Part shown: positions 21,461 through 33,000 of the stretch, one piece after another
Position numbering within the stretch: the stretch's first letter is position 1
How the letters are laid out: each line of letters starts with the position of its first letter
Assembly: GCA_036250195.1 (NCBI GenBank)
Contig: JAVHZZ010000005.1
Location: 125,085,398 to 125,149,397, forward strand
Length of the DNA stretch: 64,000 nt
Reading direction: 5' to 3'
Origin: Mixophyes australis
Lineage: Eukaryota; Chordata; Amphibia; Anura; Limnodynastidae
The notes under the pieces: model-generated
Database searches by the model: none
What the model saw: only the letters and a program-made list of their open reading frames with translations
Told to the model about the DNA's origin: nothing
Position numbers and translations under genes: made by a program

Positions 21461-21469
21461 CCATACCTC

Positions 21470-22740
21470 ATTGGGTGGATTCCTGGCGTAGACCACCTGT
21501 TCCATTAGACTCCGTGCCCTTGGATAGAGTTGTGCCAAACTGGGCAGATTCAGGGGATCCCAGAATCATCCATGAACTTTGTGACACAGAGTAATTCCAC
21601 CATTCCTTGCTGGGTACTTTCTTCACAGCCGGAGCTTCCAATATCCTATGCCTCATTTTGGGACGTCTTCTGCAAAGCCTCATCCAAGATTATTCCCCCA
21701 CATCGTCCTTAGGACTGCCCTAATAATTTATACCGCGTAAGCCCAATAGTAAAACTCAACTATCATTCGGGTGCTCAAAAGTCCAGTGCGGTTGCTTTAT
21801 CCCGATCATTTGATGAGTCTAATTAGTTCCTTCCTCTGAACCTCGTCACATACTTGAACCCTCCAGCATCATTGCCCTAACTAGGGCTTCCTCTAGGACT
21901 CCACCGGTTGGATGTTCCTACCTTGAACCTCAGCTTCACTTAAAAGTGCTTCACTGGGCCCACATTACCAAATTCGCTGGCCCCACTGGTTTCAAGAAGA
22001 CATTCTATTTGCTTTCCCCACGCTATTGGTGGCCTACTCTCCGGGCAGATCTCAAGGAATTTGTTGCTCTCTGTGAAGTATGTGTTCAAAACAAGATTCC
22101 CAGGCATCCTTTTGCAGGACTGCTCTTACCGCTACTCTTTCCTGAACGCACTTGGGTTGGTCTTTCCATGGACTTTATCAGACTTACCCCTAGTGGTGGT
22201 TTCAACATGATTTGGGTAATAGTGGACAGATTTTCGAAGATGGTTCACTTTGTCCTGTCGAAGGGTCTTCCCTCTGCTTCCAAACTCAGGCGAGTTTTTA
22301 TTTAGGAGGTTTTTTGACTCCATGGTTGTCCACAAGAAATCATATCCGATCGTGGGGTACAGTTCATATCACAGAGAGTCTTCTGTAAAGACTAGGGAGT
22401 TGGTCTAAACTTCCTCTCTGTCTACCATCCACAGATTAATGGCCAGATGGAGCGTGTAAACCAGGATCTTGTATTATTTCACCGCTGCTTTTCCTTTGTT
22501 AATCAGGCTGATTGAAACGACTTACTGAACTTTCCCATAATAATCATGTAGAACTTTCTGCTGACTCCTACCCCTTCTTCACAGTCTATGGCACCCACCC
22601 CATCCTACTTAATTACTCGTCTCCTCCTGCACCTTCGATTCCTGCTGCCCACTCTCTTGCTCATATTTGGACCTCAGCTTAGGAAAATCTGTTGAAAGCT
22701 TCTCAGCGGTACAAACGGAACGTCACTGCAAGTTGGTCCC
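21470..22740 (+). pseudogene. Chromovirus pol remnant (RT start joined to RNase H end, then integrase)
   Basis: The first block near 21630-21715 reads SYASFWDVFCKASSKIIPPH, like the region just before Ty3 RT. Within about 60 bp it jumps to KLNYHSGAQ...ALSRSFDE, the end of RNase H, so most of RT-RNase H is deleted. Integrase follows at 21946-22305: FKKTFYLLSPRYWWPTLRAD, a C..C pair (ALCEVCVQNK) and MDFIRLTPSGG...IVDRFSKMVHF, the catalytic region. A stop at 22305 precedes shifted frames to about 22740, where a short ATAT run begins. Inactive. Confidence 0.82.
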
Positions 22741-23032
22741 AATATCTATATATATCTATATATGCCAAATAGTCCATTACTGTGTTTGTGTAAAAGAAGC
22801 CTCTTTTCCTTACACACACCTTTGTAATAAATGCCACTGTCAAGTGTAAGATGTTTAATGATATTTTGGGGCTTTGGGTTCAAATCGGAACTGCCGGAAT
22901 ACCGGAATTAATTAGCTTCCTATAGCGCACTATGCTGCTTGCTGGGTCTTCAGTAAAGAGGCCTTGCTTTTATAGGCCTGTACACTGCAGTTTGGTATGA
23001 TAGGCAGATATCTTCTCTATTATCACTCCCTA

Positions 23033-23150
23033 TCCATTTCGGTTGCCAGAATGTAGTGCAGACTGCATTCCCCATTCATTCCAGTTGCCGGAATGAAGTG
23101 CAGAGTGCATTCCCCATCCATTCCGGCTGCCAGAATGGAGTGCTGAGTGC
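23033..23150. repeat. ~40-bp tandem repeat, three units
   Basis: Three units of CATTCC.GTTGCC.GAATG followed by AGTGC. A related half-unit (CTGCCGGAATACCGGAATTA) lies at about 22891. Confidence 0.85.
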
Positions 23151-23454
23151 ATGGTTAAAAAAATTTTTTTTATTTTCTAGCACTAACATTCAACTTTGCC
23201 ATAAAGATTGATTTTAAATCTCTTTAGAATCACAACAACCACCATTATAATTACTCTCAATGTGAAATGGCTGATGTGAGAATTGTTGATGATGCTTTTG
23301 CATTAAAAACCACTAATAGAAATAATATACATTTTTTGCGAATTACACGCATGATTTATGCGATTTTAACCAAAGCGTAATGTTACCCAGGAACATTTAA
23401 CATCAACTCAAATATGGCAAGGATATTAATGATCCCTCTGAGAGAAGAGCATTG

Positions 23455-23520
23455 GTGAAGAGTAGAACTCAGGCTTGCACGGTTGCAAGGTAGATTAGCT
23501 AACTGCTATGCCAATGTACA
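23455..23520 (-). mobile_element. tRNA-like SINE head
   Basis: On the minus strand: GGCATAGCAGTTAGCTAATC, then TGCAACCGTGCAAGCCTGAG and TTCTACTC. Box A-like (TAGCAGTTAGC) and box B-like (GAGTTCTACTC) promoter blocks are spaced as in a tRNA gene. It is not a functional tRNA: the box B is degenerate and the cloverleaf is poor. Confidence 0.5.
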
Positions 23521-23989
23521 AGTGGTGAAAATAACATGTCAAGGAAATGTAATAGAACTAAAAGCTGACCACCTACTTCTATCATAAGTTGTTTTTCTTA
23601 AAACTTTGTTCAAAAGATCAAGACAAATATTAAACACATACAGATTTGGTACATGCAGAGTGAAAATGTCTGCATATTTAAATGTATCCATGTCTATTAA
23701 TACGAACCAAAAGTATAAGTATAATAATATTGCTAGCACTTCAAATTACTGGTTTTTCTCTAAGGTTATTTTGGCCACTTAGGTTTTTAACTTTTGGCAG
23801 TAGAGATTTCCTATGTCTTTGCAATCAAGTCATTTGGACCAACTGCTTTTTTTGTGTTGTAGCTGACCACACTGTTCAACATGCCATATTACACACCAAA
23901 ACATATACTAAAGCACTCTTAGATAAGTGATAGAGTGGAATACATACACTGAAACATGGAAATAGACAAAGTTAAGCCACGTACAGGTA

Positions 23990-24053
23990 TCATTCAGGGT
24001 TCAAACTCATTACCTTGTCCTTGGCAGCTCATTTATTTAACCCCTAAGGTATA
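23990..24053 (-). mobile_element. tRNA-like SINE head
   Basis: On the minus strand: TTAGGGGTTAAATAAATGAG, then CAAGGTAATGAGTTTGAACC. GAGTTTGAACCC resembles box B; box A is weaker. It resembles the heads at 23455 and 41750. Confidence 0.5.
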
Positions 24054-24059
24054 CTTCAG

Positions 24060-25680
24060 ATTAATTAACATAATTAATTGAACACTTGAACACACCTTCT
24101 TAGTAACAGACAGAAAGGATCATGTTTGGTGGTTTCAAAATCAATAAAGCAATGTCTAGTCTAATACATATCAGATAATTTTACAATAAGAAATAAACAC
24201 AAGCTTGGTTTAATGAGTATAAAATGAAAGAGAGTTACTCATAACCACTGTTGCATAGACCCAGCATCAGATCTCATCAGCTGATACCTGGCCTATACAC
24301 CTGCATATACTTAGCTCTGTACAAACCCTATAAAATACATCCTCATGCAGCCTTGAAGTCGATTAGAATGCTAAAGTTTGTGTGTTTTGCTGCTGGTGGT
24401 TTCATTAGTTCTAGTTCAGGTTAATGTGTTATAGGCACTTTAAATGTTTGTAAGATGTTTTTTGTTACACAATAACAGTGCATATCTTTTTTCCAATGTA
24501 ATGTGCATTTTAAAGAGTGTTATTGGTCTATTTAAAGTTAACCCCTCTTTTTTTGGGTGTGGTGTTGTGAAGATTTTCAATCTTATACCTATTATTTTAA
24601 ATCTTATGTGGTTTTGTGAAATTGCCATGGTGCATAATTTATTCAACAGATCCCCAGGCCTCAGGAATTTTTGGAGTCAGGACAACTGACAATCAATATT
24701 GCTTTGCAAGGTAATAAAAAACTCTCCTATGGTTTGTCTCACTTGGGGTAATATCTGTCAGTCCACACAAACTATTGTATTGTGATTAATGTAAAACCCT
24801 TTTTCATGTTTAAAAACAAATACAGATGTTGGGACCAGATACTTGGGAGGGATTCAAAAGTGTACCTTTGTTTTCTGCTAAATAGAAATGCTGCTAGAAG
24901 GTCTGTATCTTGAGTGGTGGAGCTTATCAGATGAGGCTTTCATAGGCATAGCAGTTTGAACAATAATGATGAGTATTGTTTGTTCAAGATTGCTTTGATT
25001 TTGGCCTAACTAAAGGCTTTCCTTTATGTACTAACAGACCTTAGCTTGGACATGTCTGGCAAAGCTGAAATGAATCTTTAATCAAGGTGGATTGCAAATG
25101 TCCATTTCATTCAGAAGGCAGAACACATGGATGTTTAGCCTTTTCCAGCTTGTAAGTAAATAGTTATGGTCCTTTTATGTCATTTATTGACTTGTGTTCC
25201 ACTTAAGATAACATATTGTAGTTTTTAATGCTTGAAAGTACAGGTATATACAAAACACAGGCAAATAATTTGTCATTTTAAACTGGCCCAAGGTTGTTTG
25301 CTTTTTAAGTGATCTTTGAAACATAAAGATGACAGGCATTATGGGTTTCTGCATGAGCTGCCTTGCAACACTTCTAAGCAATGTGAGGAAACCAACATGC
25401 ATGTGTTTTGAAAATTTTTGTTTACAAAGAAGTTGTTATATTAGTTGAATTTATGTTTCAGTTGCTTACTGTAATTGTGTTTCTTAAAAATATTATTTCT
25501 AATGTTTGAGATACTCATTCAATTGTAACTATCTTGTGCTTTGGACACTGATTAACACCCTACACATCCTTCACTCCTTTGTCCATCTACACACAGGTCT
25601 CTTCTGGGTCACTTGCAACCTATCTAGTACAAGAGTCCCCTTTTAGATGAACAAAATTAAATAGTGACAGTGTTGCATTC
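24060..25680. other. No recognisable feature
   Basis: AT-rich sequence with no convincing coding, repeat array or element end. Confidence 0.5.
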
Positions 25681-25689
25681 GTGTTTGCA

Positions 25690-26265
25690 CTTACCTGAAA
25701 GAGTTAACGTGGGGTGTGGGTCTGGTCAGTGATGCTGAGGGGAGGTCCTTGTGGCTTTGTAGGCGATGCATTTCCTGGGTGAGTCACTCGGCTTGCAAAA
25801 TCCCGCCCACCCACGCCATTTTTAAGGAAGTTTTAGTGTATAATGGTGGTTTAGCATAAGGCCGGTTGGTAGGTTACAGTTTTGGTGGGGAGGAAGGCAC
25901 TGCGATCAACGGCTGATATAGACGGCCCTATCGTGATTGGTGATTGGTCACAGGTATCTGTCCCCTTACAAGGCAATCGGTTACTCTTGTCCCTTCCGTG
26001 GGGACTTGCTCGGCTCAGTGAGGGAGGGTGAGTGAGTAGTGAGGTGAGTGCAGTTTACTCTGACGCCAGGTTAGGGCCGGCCAAGCAGTGGGGTTATGAG
26101 AGAAGTGGGTGGACTTAAGGCTATATTGCCATGTCCACGCTTGGTTGGGTATCGCTGGAGCTGATCTTCAGTGCCCTTTCTCCGCCACCAAGTTTTAATA
26201 GGTTATAATAAAATAGTTTTTAGTGCCACTTTACTCAAGTCTCCGTGTCTTTATTTTATATAAGT
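25690..26265 (+). repeat. LTR-like or gene-3'-end-like unit
   Basis: GC-richer than its surroundings. It has CCCGCCCACCCACGCCATTT at about 25803 and ends with AATAAAATAG then CTCCGTGTCTTTATTTT. A similar finish (AATAAATATATTTTATTCC, TGTCCGTGTCTTTATTGG) occurs at 28352-28400. The shared ending suggests a poly(A)-site-containing repeat. The family is not identified. Confidence 0.35.
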
Positions 26266-26389
26266 TGTGTATATTATTTAAGGTATTGTGTAGAAAGAAG
26301 AGCATACACAGTGAACTATTTAACTGTTCCTGTACTATAGGCAACTGTGGCAAATTCTCCCTTCCAATATCACTCTCTATTGAGGTCTG

Positions 26390-26775
26390 GCATCATCATC
26401 ATCATCATCATCATCATTTATTTATATAGCGCCACTGATTCCGCAGCGCTGTACAGAGAACTCATTCACATCTGTCCCTGCCCCATTGGAGCTTACAGTC
26501 TAAATTCCCTAATATAGACACTCACTCACACACATACAGACAGACAGACAGACAGACAGACAGGTAGAGACTAGGGTCAATTTTGATAGCAATTAATTAA
26601 CCTACTAGTATGTTTTTGGAGTGTGGGAGGAAACCGGAGCACCCGGAGGAAACCCACGCAAACACAGGGAGAACATACAAACTCCACACAGATAAGGCCA
26701 TGGTCGGGAATTGAACTCATGACCCCAGCGCTGTGAGGCAGAAGTGCTATCACTTCGCCACTGTGCTGCCACTTT
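26390..26775 (-). mobile_element. V-SINE-like element (full length)
   Basis: On the minus strand: a tRNA-like head (GGCAGCACAGTGGCGAAGTG, GAGTTCAATTCCC), then the conserved central block TTGTATGTTCTCCCTGTGTT/GCGTGGGTTTCCTCCGGGTG characteristic of vertebrate V-SINEs. A LINE-like tail (CGCTGCGGAATCAGTGGCGC, TATATAAATAAATGATG) follows and ends in (ATG)n. A CAGA microsatellite lies inside at about 26521-26561. Identification rests on my memory of the V core. Confidence 0.85.
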
Positions 26776-26827
26776 TCTGGCAAGAAATAATTTGTGTACA
26801 AATGTTATAGTTTAATATGGAACACCA

Positions 26828-26934
26828 GGGGGTAAATGTATTAAGCTCCGGGTTCTTCAAAAATTTAAATTTAAACGCCGAAGACGCCGAACTCGCGGGT
26901 GTTGAAGAACCCGGAGCTTAATACATTTACCCCT
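26828..26934. mobile_element. Foldback MITE, ~107 bp palindrome
   Basis: GGGGGTAAATGTATTAAGCT at the left pairs with AGCTTAATACATTTACCCC at the right. The arms CTCCGGGTTCTTCAA and TTGAAGAACCCGGAG are fully complementary. The centre holds GACGCCGAACTCGCGGG, also found in the copy at 57960. Confidence 0.9.
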
Positions 26935-26939
26935 AGATG

Positions 26940-27880
26940 TGATAACGTTTGGGAGGATGTGCCCATGGGGAATGCAGTGGATGAATGAAACTATCTATAG
27001 TGTTTTGAATAACATGTAAGAGTATGTTGGTGCTGCATGAAATTTTAGTGTCACAAAAACAGTACATTTGTGAGGTTCATTTGATGCACTGGCTTGTGGA
27101 CAATAGGCAATTTGCAAATTTTGACACTTTATTTTGTGGGGGGGACTTTCAAGGCCCAAATGATGCCAAACACACAGCTAAATCAAGCTATATGAAAACA
27201 TTCACAAGGCATGATTACAGAGAGCAATGTGTTGAACCTTACAAGATACTTTCTTGGTTACATTACAGGGGACACCTTCGTGTGCACCAAGGCATATACG
27301 AAGTACATTCTTTAACGTTGTATGTGAGCTAATTTTGCTGAAGTATTTGTTTGTTTTACATTCAACAGGCCAAGCTGGTGTGCCTTTTGGAGTTCAGCAG
27401 TTTGTGTGTCACTACACGTTGAAGTATTTCTCCAATGGTCCTAGGCTGCTTATGTTTCTTGACCCAGATTGTCTACTCTTCATGCAAGTAACTTTTGCAC
27501 ACAGACCACTGTCTTATTTGCTATGTTTTCTGCTGCAACTATAGATTCATGTTTGTTAACAATAAATCTGACCATGCAATAGTGTCAAAAAACAGTCCCA
27601 ATCAAGTATCTGCTGACTACTACACTGCTGTTCTTTGTATTGTTATACACAAGACTCCATACATAGTCCTTTGGGGCACGTTTAGGCACATCAGAAAGGA
27701 TATTGGAACAGCGCTGAGACCTAGGATTAAACCTAGTATTGAATCCACGTTTGAATAAATAAAATGGTTTATTGGAATATAAACATATATAAGGGAAGTG
27801 TGGCCATCAGCCTAAACAAAGTTAAAATCACCTGGGTGAGGGATTAGGTGTTTAGCCTATGGGCTTCTTCAATTTGTGAC
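26940..27880. other. Unassigned sequence
   Basis: Several open stretches up to about 100 codons occur on the plus strand (27024-27758), and an acceptor-like TTTACATTCAACAG lies at 27356. No domain is recognisable and codon choice looks random. Confidence 0.4.
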
Positions 27881-27889
27881 CAAGGAAAG

Positions 27890-28420
27890 TAGAGGAGGGG
27901 AGTGGTTTAGTTTGATATAGGTGAATGTTCTCCTCCATTTTCCCCTCTCTGCTTCCGGATTTCCTCCCGGATTTCCTCCCGCCCACCCGGCAGTTATTGG
28001 GTTATTTATTATGTTTTCTGGGTGGGAGAGCAGAGCAGTCGATAAGTTTGCATATGGTGCTTGGGTTATCTCGTCATAGGTCACTACTCCCCCTTTTGGA
28101 TTGTGTTGTCATCACGTGTGTTGGGTCCAGTGAATGGGACACTGGGCCAGTATGTTGAATATTTTACTGGCGGTTATAAGGGGGGTGTAGTCTTGCCGTT
28201 GGACAGATATTTCTCACCGACCAATAGATAAGGTATTGACCTGGGTTGGTGGTACAATGGTCTGACTTTTCCACCGTTATTGGTTTTGTGTTTGCTGACT
28301 GCCCTGCTCTCGTCCGCCTTTCAGCCCCTTTAGTTTAATATTAGCCATTTAATAAATATATTTTATTCCAACGTTATTCTGGTGTCCGTGTCTTTATTGG
28401 TTTACTAAGGTATTATGGTA
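27890..28420 (+). repeat. LTR-like unit
   Basis: Contains GGATTTCCTCCC repeated at 27957 and 27969, a TATA-like GTTATAAGGGG at about 28173, then AATAAATATATTTTATTCC and CCGTGTCTTTATTGG at its end. The family is not identified; compare 25690-26265. Confidence 0.35.
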
Positions 28421-28797
28421 AACACTAAGAACTTCCACACTGTGCATTTTAATAACAATCCAATACACAACATATAAATAACAAAATATCAGTGCACTGA
28501 TAGCAAATCCCACTCCGCTACAATCTGAATGCACAATATAGAATTGAAAGGTTAATGAGTCTGCAGCATAAAAACAGCGTGATCTGATTACTTAGTCAAA
28601 TAAATAAGGATATCGGTTGTTCATAAACCCAAAATCCTTCCAATATTAGAAAGGGATGGTTTCCGTTAAATCCTGATAGGTGTTTAAATATAATGGCTCC
28701 TCATACGATACTGATATTTCAAAATGCACCAAATTAGGAATGATACATTGATATAAGTGGTATTATTTCTTTAGAGTCATAGCAGTTAGATAGTCAA
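28421..28797. other. No recognisable feature downstream of the ERV
   Basis: AT-rich. The expected remainder of env and a 3' LTR of the ERV are not found here. Confidence 0.5.
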
Positions 28798-29034
28798 TTA
28801 ATTAACAATTAACAAAGGATGCCCGCCCACATTCAGATTACCGGTGGTCTGGCATCGCTGGATGCATCTCTCTTCAACGAGGGAGTCGCAGAACTTGCAG
28901 ATACAATACTCATCAGACAATAGCCCCTCACAATGCCTCCGAGTTCCTGAGCTAGCAGACCTTTTCATAACCCCCGGACCAAGCTTGATAATGGGCTGCT
29001 CTGAGTATTCTAATAACTTTTCCTCTGCCTCCAT
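28798..29034 (-). pseudogene. ERV env N-terminal fragment
   Basis: A 78-codon open stretch follows the integrase end on the minus strand, overlapping it as env commonly does in this virus group. It contains a Cys-rich block (EYCICKFCDSLVEERCIQRC). The reading stops at about 28798 and no surface or transmembrane subunit follows. The gene is truncated and non-functional. Assignment is by position only; I recognise no envelope domain. Confidence 0.45.
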
Positions 29035-29852
29035 CTCATCTGCATCACTACCAGAACCCTCCTCCGTCCTCCATCATCCTTCACAAAAATAGAATGTCCT
29101 AGAAAAAGTAAAAACAAGGAAAATCCTGGAACAAAAGAAATAAAAACCGCTACTCCATCGCTGGAAAGATAGTTCTGGGGCAACGTCTCTGGTTCAGGTG
29201 TCTCGACTACAGGCTTTAGTTCTCCTGGAACAGACTCACAAGTGTCGTCAGTCTCAGTTTTATCTTGCACTTTCTCCAGATTACGGACTCTCCTGCAGTG
29301 GGTGGAATGGACCCAAGTGTCTCTCTCTGCAACCTTCAGTGATGTAGTACTGGTCAGCAGCACTTGGTACGGGCCTTCCCAATGGTCTGTTAAACAACCT
29401 AAACATAAGAAATTGCGGATCATAACATAGTCTCCAGGTTCAACATCATGACAGTTCGTTTCTGGCATACCAGGTGACAGCATTTTTAATTTTTGTTGTT
29501 GTTGCTTTAGCTGTCTACTCATTCTTATAAGATATTATACAGTCACTTCATTATTACACTTCAAGTCGTCTTGTGGACTCACGATCAAATGAGGTTGTCG
29601 TCAGAACAGTATCTCAAAGGGGGACAGATTAAGAGGAGGTCTAGGAGTGGTCCGAATGCTATGGAGGACCAATGGCAAAGCCTCAGGCCACACCAACCCA
29701 GTTTCAGCCATTACCTTACCATGCTTGATTCTAGGGATACCGAACCTACATACAAAATCTTGTACAATTTTCTTTGCAGTGAACACAGCAGTATTAGTGG
29801 CTGCCGGATATGCTTCTACCCAACCGGAAAACGCATCAATACACACTAACAC
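29010..29852 (-). pseudogene. ERV integrase core and C-terminal domain
   Basis: The 29852-29601 frame begins in the catalytic core (CIDAFSGWVEAYPA, the first-Asp region) and ends TTPRPPLNLSPFEILF. The 29522-29010 frame gives the C-terminal domain with the diagnostic GPYQVLL...WVHSTHCR pattern of gammaretrovirus-like integrases. Between them a stretch is out of frame, and the middle of the core around the last catalytic Glu appears partly deleted. Inactive. Confidence 0.85.
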
Positions 29853-29912
29853 ATACTTTAGATTCTTGCACGGTGGTAATTGGATATAGTCAATTTGTAT
29901 TCCCTGAAAAGG

Positions 29913-30740
29913 TCAGTCTGTAGGAGGGATGTGGGATGGCTCAGTTGGAATAGTTTTCCCGACATTTTTCCTCAAACAAGTAAGACATGACATTGCTTTC
30001 TTACCAGCCTGAGAGGAAAATCCAGGAGCACACCAGTATGCTCTCACCAGTTTGCACATACCTTCTTTAACCAGGTGAGTCAGACCGTGTGCTGCTTCAG
30101 CCAGGCTTGGATAGTATGTTTGGGGAGCTACAGGCTTACCTTGTCCATCCCTCCAGAGTCCTGAGGACTCTTGACCACATCCCTTCGCCTTCCAAACCGC
30201 CTTTTCCTGCAGGGAACACAAATCTTGCATTTCAATTAATTTCTGCATGTCTAATGTCTGAAAAACCATCATAGTCTTGGTCGATACAGTCATAGGTTGC
30301 CCTGCTGCCCATTTAGCAGCTTCGTCTGCCCTGTTGTTGCCCAATGACACTGGGTCTTCTTCAAAGGTATGGGCTTTGCACTTTATGACGGCTACTGTTC
30401 TGGGTAACTGTATCGCTGTCAGAAGTCCATTTATGTGTTGTGAGTGTGCCACTGGTGTACCTGCTGCTGTCGTGAAGTTTCTAAGACGCCAAAGGGCCCC
30501 AAAATCATGCACTACCCCGAAGGCGTACCTGGAGTCAGTATATATATTAGCTGATTTACCTTTTGCCAACTCACAAGCTCTCCTTAATGCTACTAGTTCC
30601 GCCACTTGGGCTGAGTGAGGTGGGCCAAGGGGTTCAGCTTCTACCACATCCTGATCGTCTACCACAGCGTAACCAGTACATAGCTCTCCCGTCTCTGTCT
30701 GTCTATGACAACTCCCGTCTGTATAAAACGTAAATTTTCT
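29913..30740 (-). pseudogene. ERV RNase H and integrase zinc-binding domain
   Basis: The main open frame is 30665-29913 (250 codons). It holds the RNase H second half: VAELVALRRACELAKGK, YTDSRYAFGVVHDFGALWRL, and NNRADEAAKWAA near the end. It then runs into the integrase N-terminal zinc region (AAHGLTHLVKEG ... SCLTCLRKN), the usual His-His-Cys-Cys order. The first RNase H strand (near 30700) is in a neighbouring frame. Style is gamma/epsilon-like. Confidence 0.88.
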
Positions 30741-32306
30741 AAGGGGGTGTCACGTATGTCGGGCCTTGCAGTAAAGGTCTGGTTCAGGTGTTCCATACAA
30801 TCATACGTGTCAGTACTCTTGCCTAACTCATCATCGACCAGGGTCTTCTCACCTCCCACCCTTTGTGTCTCTAGAGACACATATGGAAGGTATGTAGCTG
30901 GATTTAAGGTGCTACATCGTTTGATGGTGATGTTTGAGGGTGCCATCAGGGCTAGTTCCCACTTTGTGAATCTAGCTGAAGAAACGTGTCTGGTTTGGGC
31001 TGAATTTAACAGAGCTTGATACAGCATGGGGTGTATAAACAGTTGAATTATGTCCTAATACTACGTCCTCGCTCTTACTTACCAGAAGAGCAGTTGCTGC
31101 TACGCTTCTGAGACATGTTGGGAGTGATCTTGCCAAAGTGTCTAATTGTGCACTGTAGTATGCTACCGGTCTGCTAGCATCACCATGTTTCTGTGTAAGG
31201 ACACCTGCTGCACAACCATCAGCTTCCATACAGTATAGCTCAAAAGGCTTTTCATAATCAGGTATTCCCAATGCAGGTGCTCTAGTCAGATTATCTTTAA
31301 GATTAAAGAACGCTTGCTCTGGCTCTTCTGTGTGTACAACACTTTCTGGTTTTGAGGAAGAGACTAGCTCCTGCAATGGTAATGCCAGAATAGAAAAACC
31401 TGGGATCCAGGATCTACAGTATCCACACATCCCCAGGAAAGTACGAATCTGTTTCTGGCTCTGCGGCAGAGTCATGTGTTGCATGGCCTCAATCCTGTCG
31501 GTTGTCAGGTGTCTTAGCCCCTTACTGAGGCAGTGTCCTAAGTATTTGACCTTAGTCTGACATGGCTGTAATTTATCCTTTGCCACCTTGTGCCCTGTTT
31601 GTGAGAGATGAAGCAACAACAATTTAGTATCATGTAAACATGACATAAAAGAGTCAGAGCACAGCAACAAATCGTCCACATATTGAATTAGAACAGACCC
31701 ATTGTGGGGTTGAAAGGATTGCAAACAGTCATGTAAGGCTTGGGAGAAAATACAGGGGTTGTCAATGAACCCCTGGGGTAGTCTGGTCCATGTGTATTGC
31801 ACTCCCCGGTAGGAGAATGCAAAAAGGTATTGGCAGTCAGGGTGAAGAGGGACTGAGAAGAAGGCAGAACATAGATCAATGATAGTAAAATGACTAGCAG
31901 ACGGTGGAATCTGCATGAGGATGACAGCTGGATTCGGCACTACAGGGAACTGGCTCTCAACAACTTTATTAATTCCCCTTAAGTCCTGGACTAATCTATA
32001 GCCCCTCCCCCCACTCTTCTTCACAGGAAAAATGGGACTATTTGCTGTACTGGCTGTACGAATTAAAATCCCTTGTTTTAACAGCCTCTCAATAACAGGA
32101 TATACCCCTAGTTCCACCTCTGGTTTTAATGGATACTGTGGGATTTTTGGAGCTATCCTACCACTTTTTAGACTTACCATGACAGGGGCTACGTTTGCCA
32201 TCAGTCCAGTGTCCTGTCCATCTCTGGTCCATAGTGAACCTGGTATTTCCAGCAACATCTCCTTTACTTGAGATGGACTTGGTTCTATAACAGTAGAGTG
32301 TAACAT
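30741..32306 (-). pseudogene. ERV reverse transcriptase
   Basis: One 444-codon open frame (32306-30972) covers nearly the whole RT: QYPLKPEVELGVYPVIERLL, then LVQDLRGINKVVESQFPVVP, then the LPQGF block and the catalytic YVDDLLLCS, then the thumb and connection (RTFLGMCGYCRSWIPGFS). The end shifts to the 31027-30659 frame. LPQGF and YVDD place it with class I (gamma/epsilon-like) elements, not with Ty3. It is the best-preserved ERV gene here, probably because one long frame survived by chance. Confidence 0.93.
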
Positions 32307-32409
32307 TCACCTTTGAGGGGTGTCCAATATGTCCTGTACCTCATGAGCGACCTTCTCGGGTATATCTGGGAACACACCATCTGAAGTACAGTATATGATG
32401 CATCCCATT

Positions 32410-33000
32410 TTACAAGTATCTCCCTAGCAAGTTAGTAGGAGCCGCTGCAGCCAAGAGAAACGAATGCTTAGTATGCAGAGGCCCGATAGTAACTTCAGCG
32501 GGTTTAATTAGAGGATAATGTAACACTCTTCCCGTTACCCCCATAGCTGGAATAGTTTTACTGGTCACCTGTAGATTAAAGGGAGAGGTTATCACAGATC
32601 TGGCCGCCCCTGTATCTACAAGAAAAGTTTGTTTCCTACCAGCTATGTCAACTATCATTGTTGGTTCTTCTCTCTGACTCTCAGTTAACCTCACTGGCTG
32701 TAGACTACAGGTATGACCTGACCCGTAGCGCTGACTATTGCTTTCCCGCGCAGCATTTGCTGCTGTAACATGCGCGGGCAGGTGTGAGTCTTTTAGTCTA
32801 TGTGAATCCCTCCTTGGAGGATATCTATGTGACCCTTCATTAGGATTATACCTTCCCTTTATACCTTCCCTATCTTTTCTCATCTGTCCTTCTTCGTTGC
32901 AATTATAACATCTCAACATTCTGCGTTTCCTGTTATGTGGGTTATATGCTGGTGGTCGTGTATGCATTCCCTCTAATGCCTGTATACTCACCGTCATCAA
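32410..33000 (-). pseudogene. ERV nucleocapsid end and protease
   Basis: The frame starts in gag: MLRCYNCNEEGQMRKDRE is a zinc knuckle that has lost its His (Q) and last Cys (R). The retroviral aspartic protease follows with the active-site LVDTGAARS and a later NLLGR block. Gag and protease share one frame here, with pol in another. A gap with stops (32307-32409) separates it from RT. Confidence 0.88.

Noticed and set aside
27024..27758. Run of plus-strand ORFs that might be a host or viral gene
   Set aside because: No recognisable domain, no consistent codon bias, and only one acceptor-like site; left as unassigned.
29571..31019. Plus-strand ORFs over the ERV
   Set aside because: They are antisense to clear RT, RNase H and integrase motifs.
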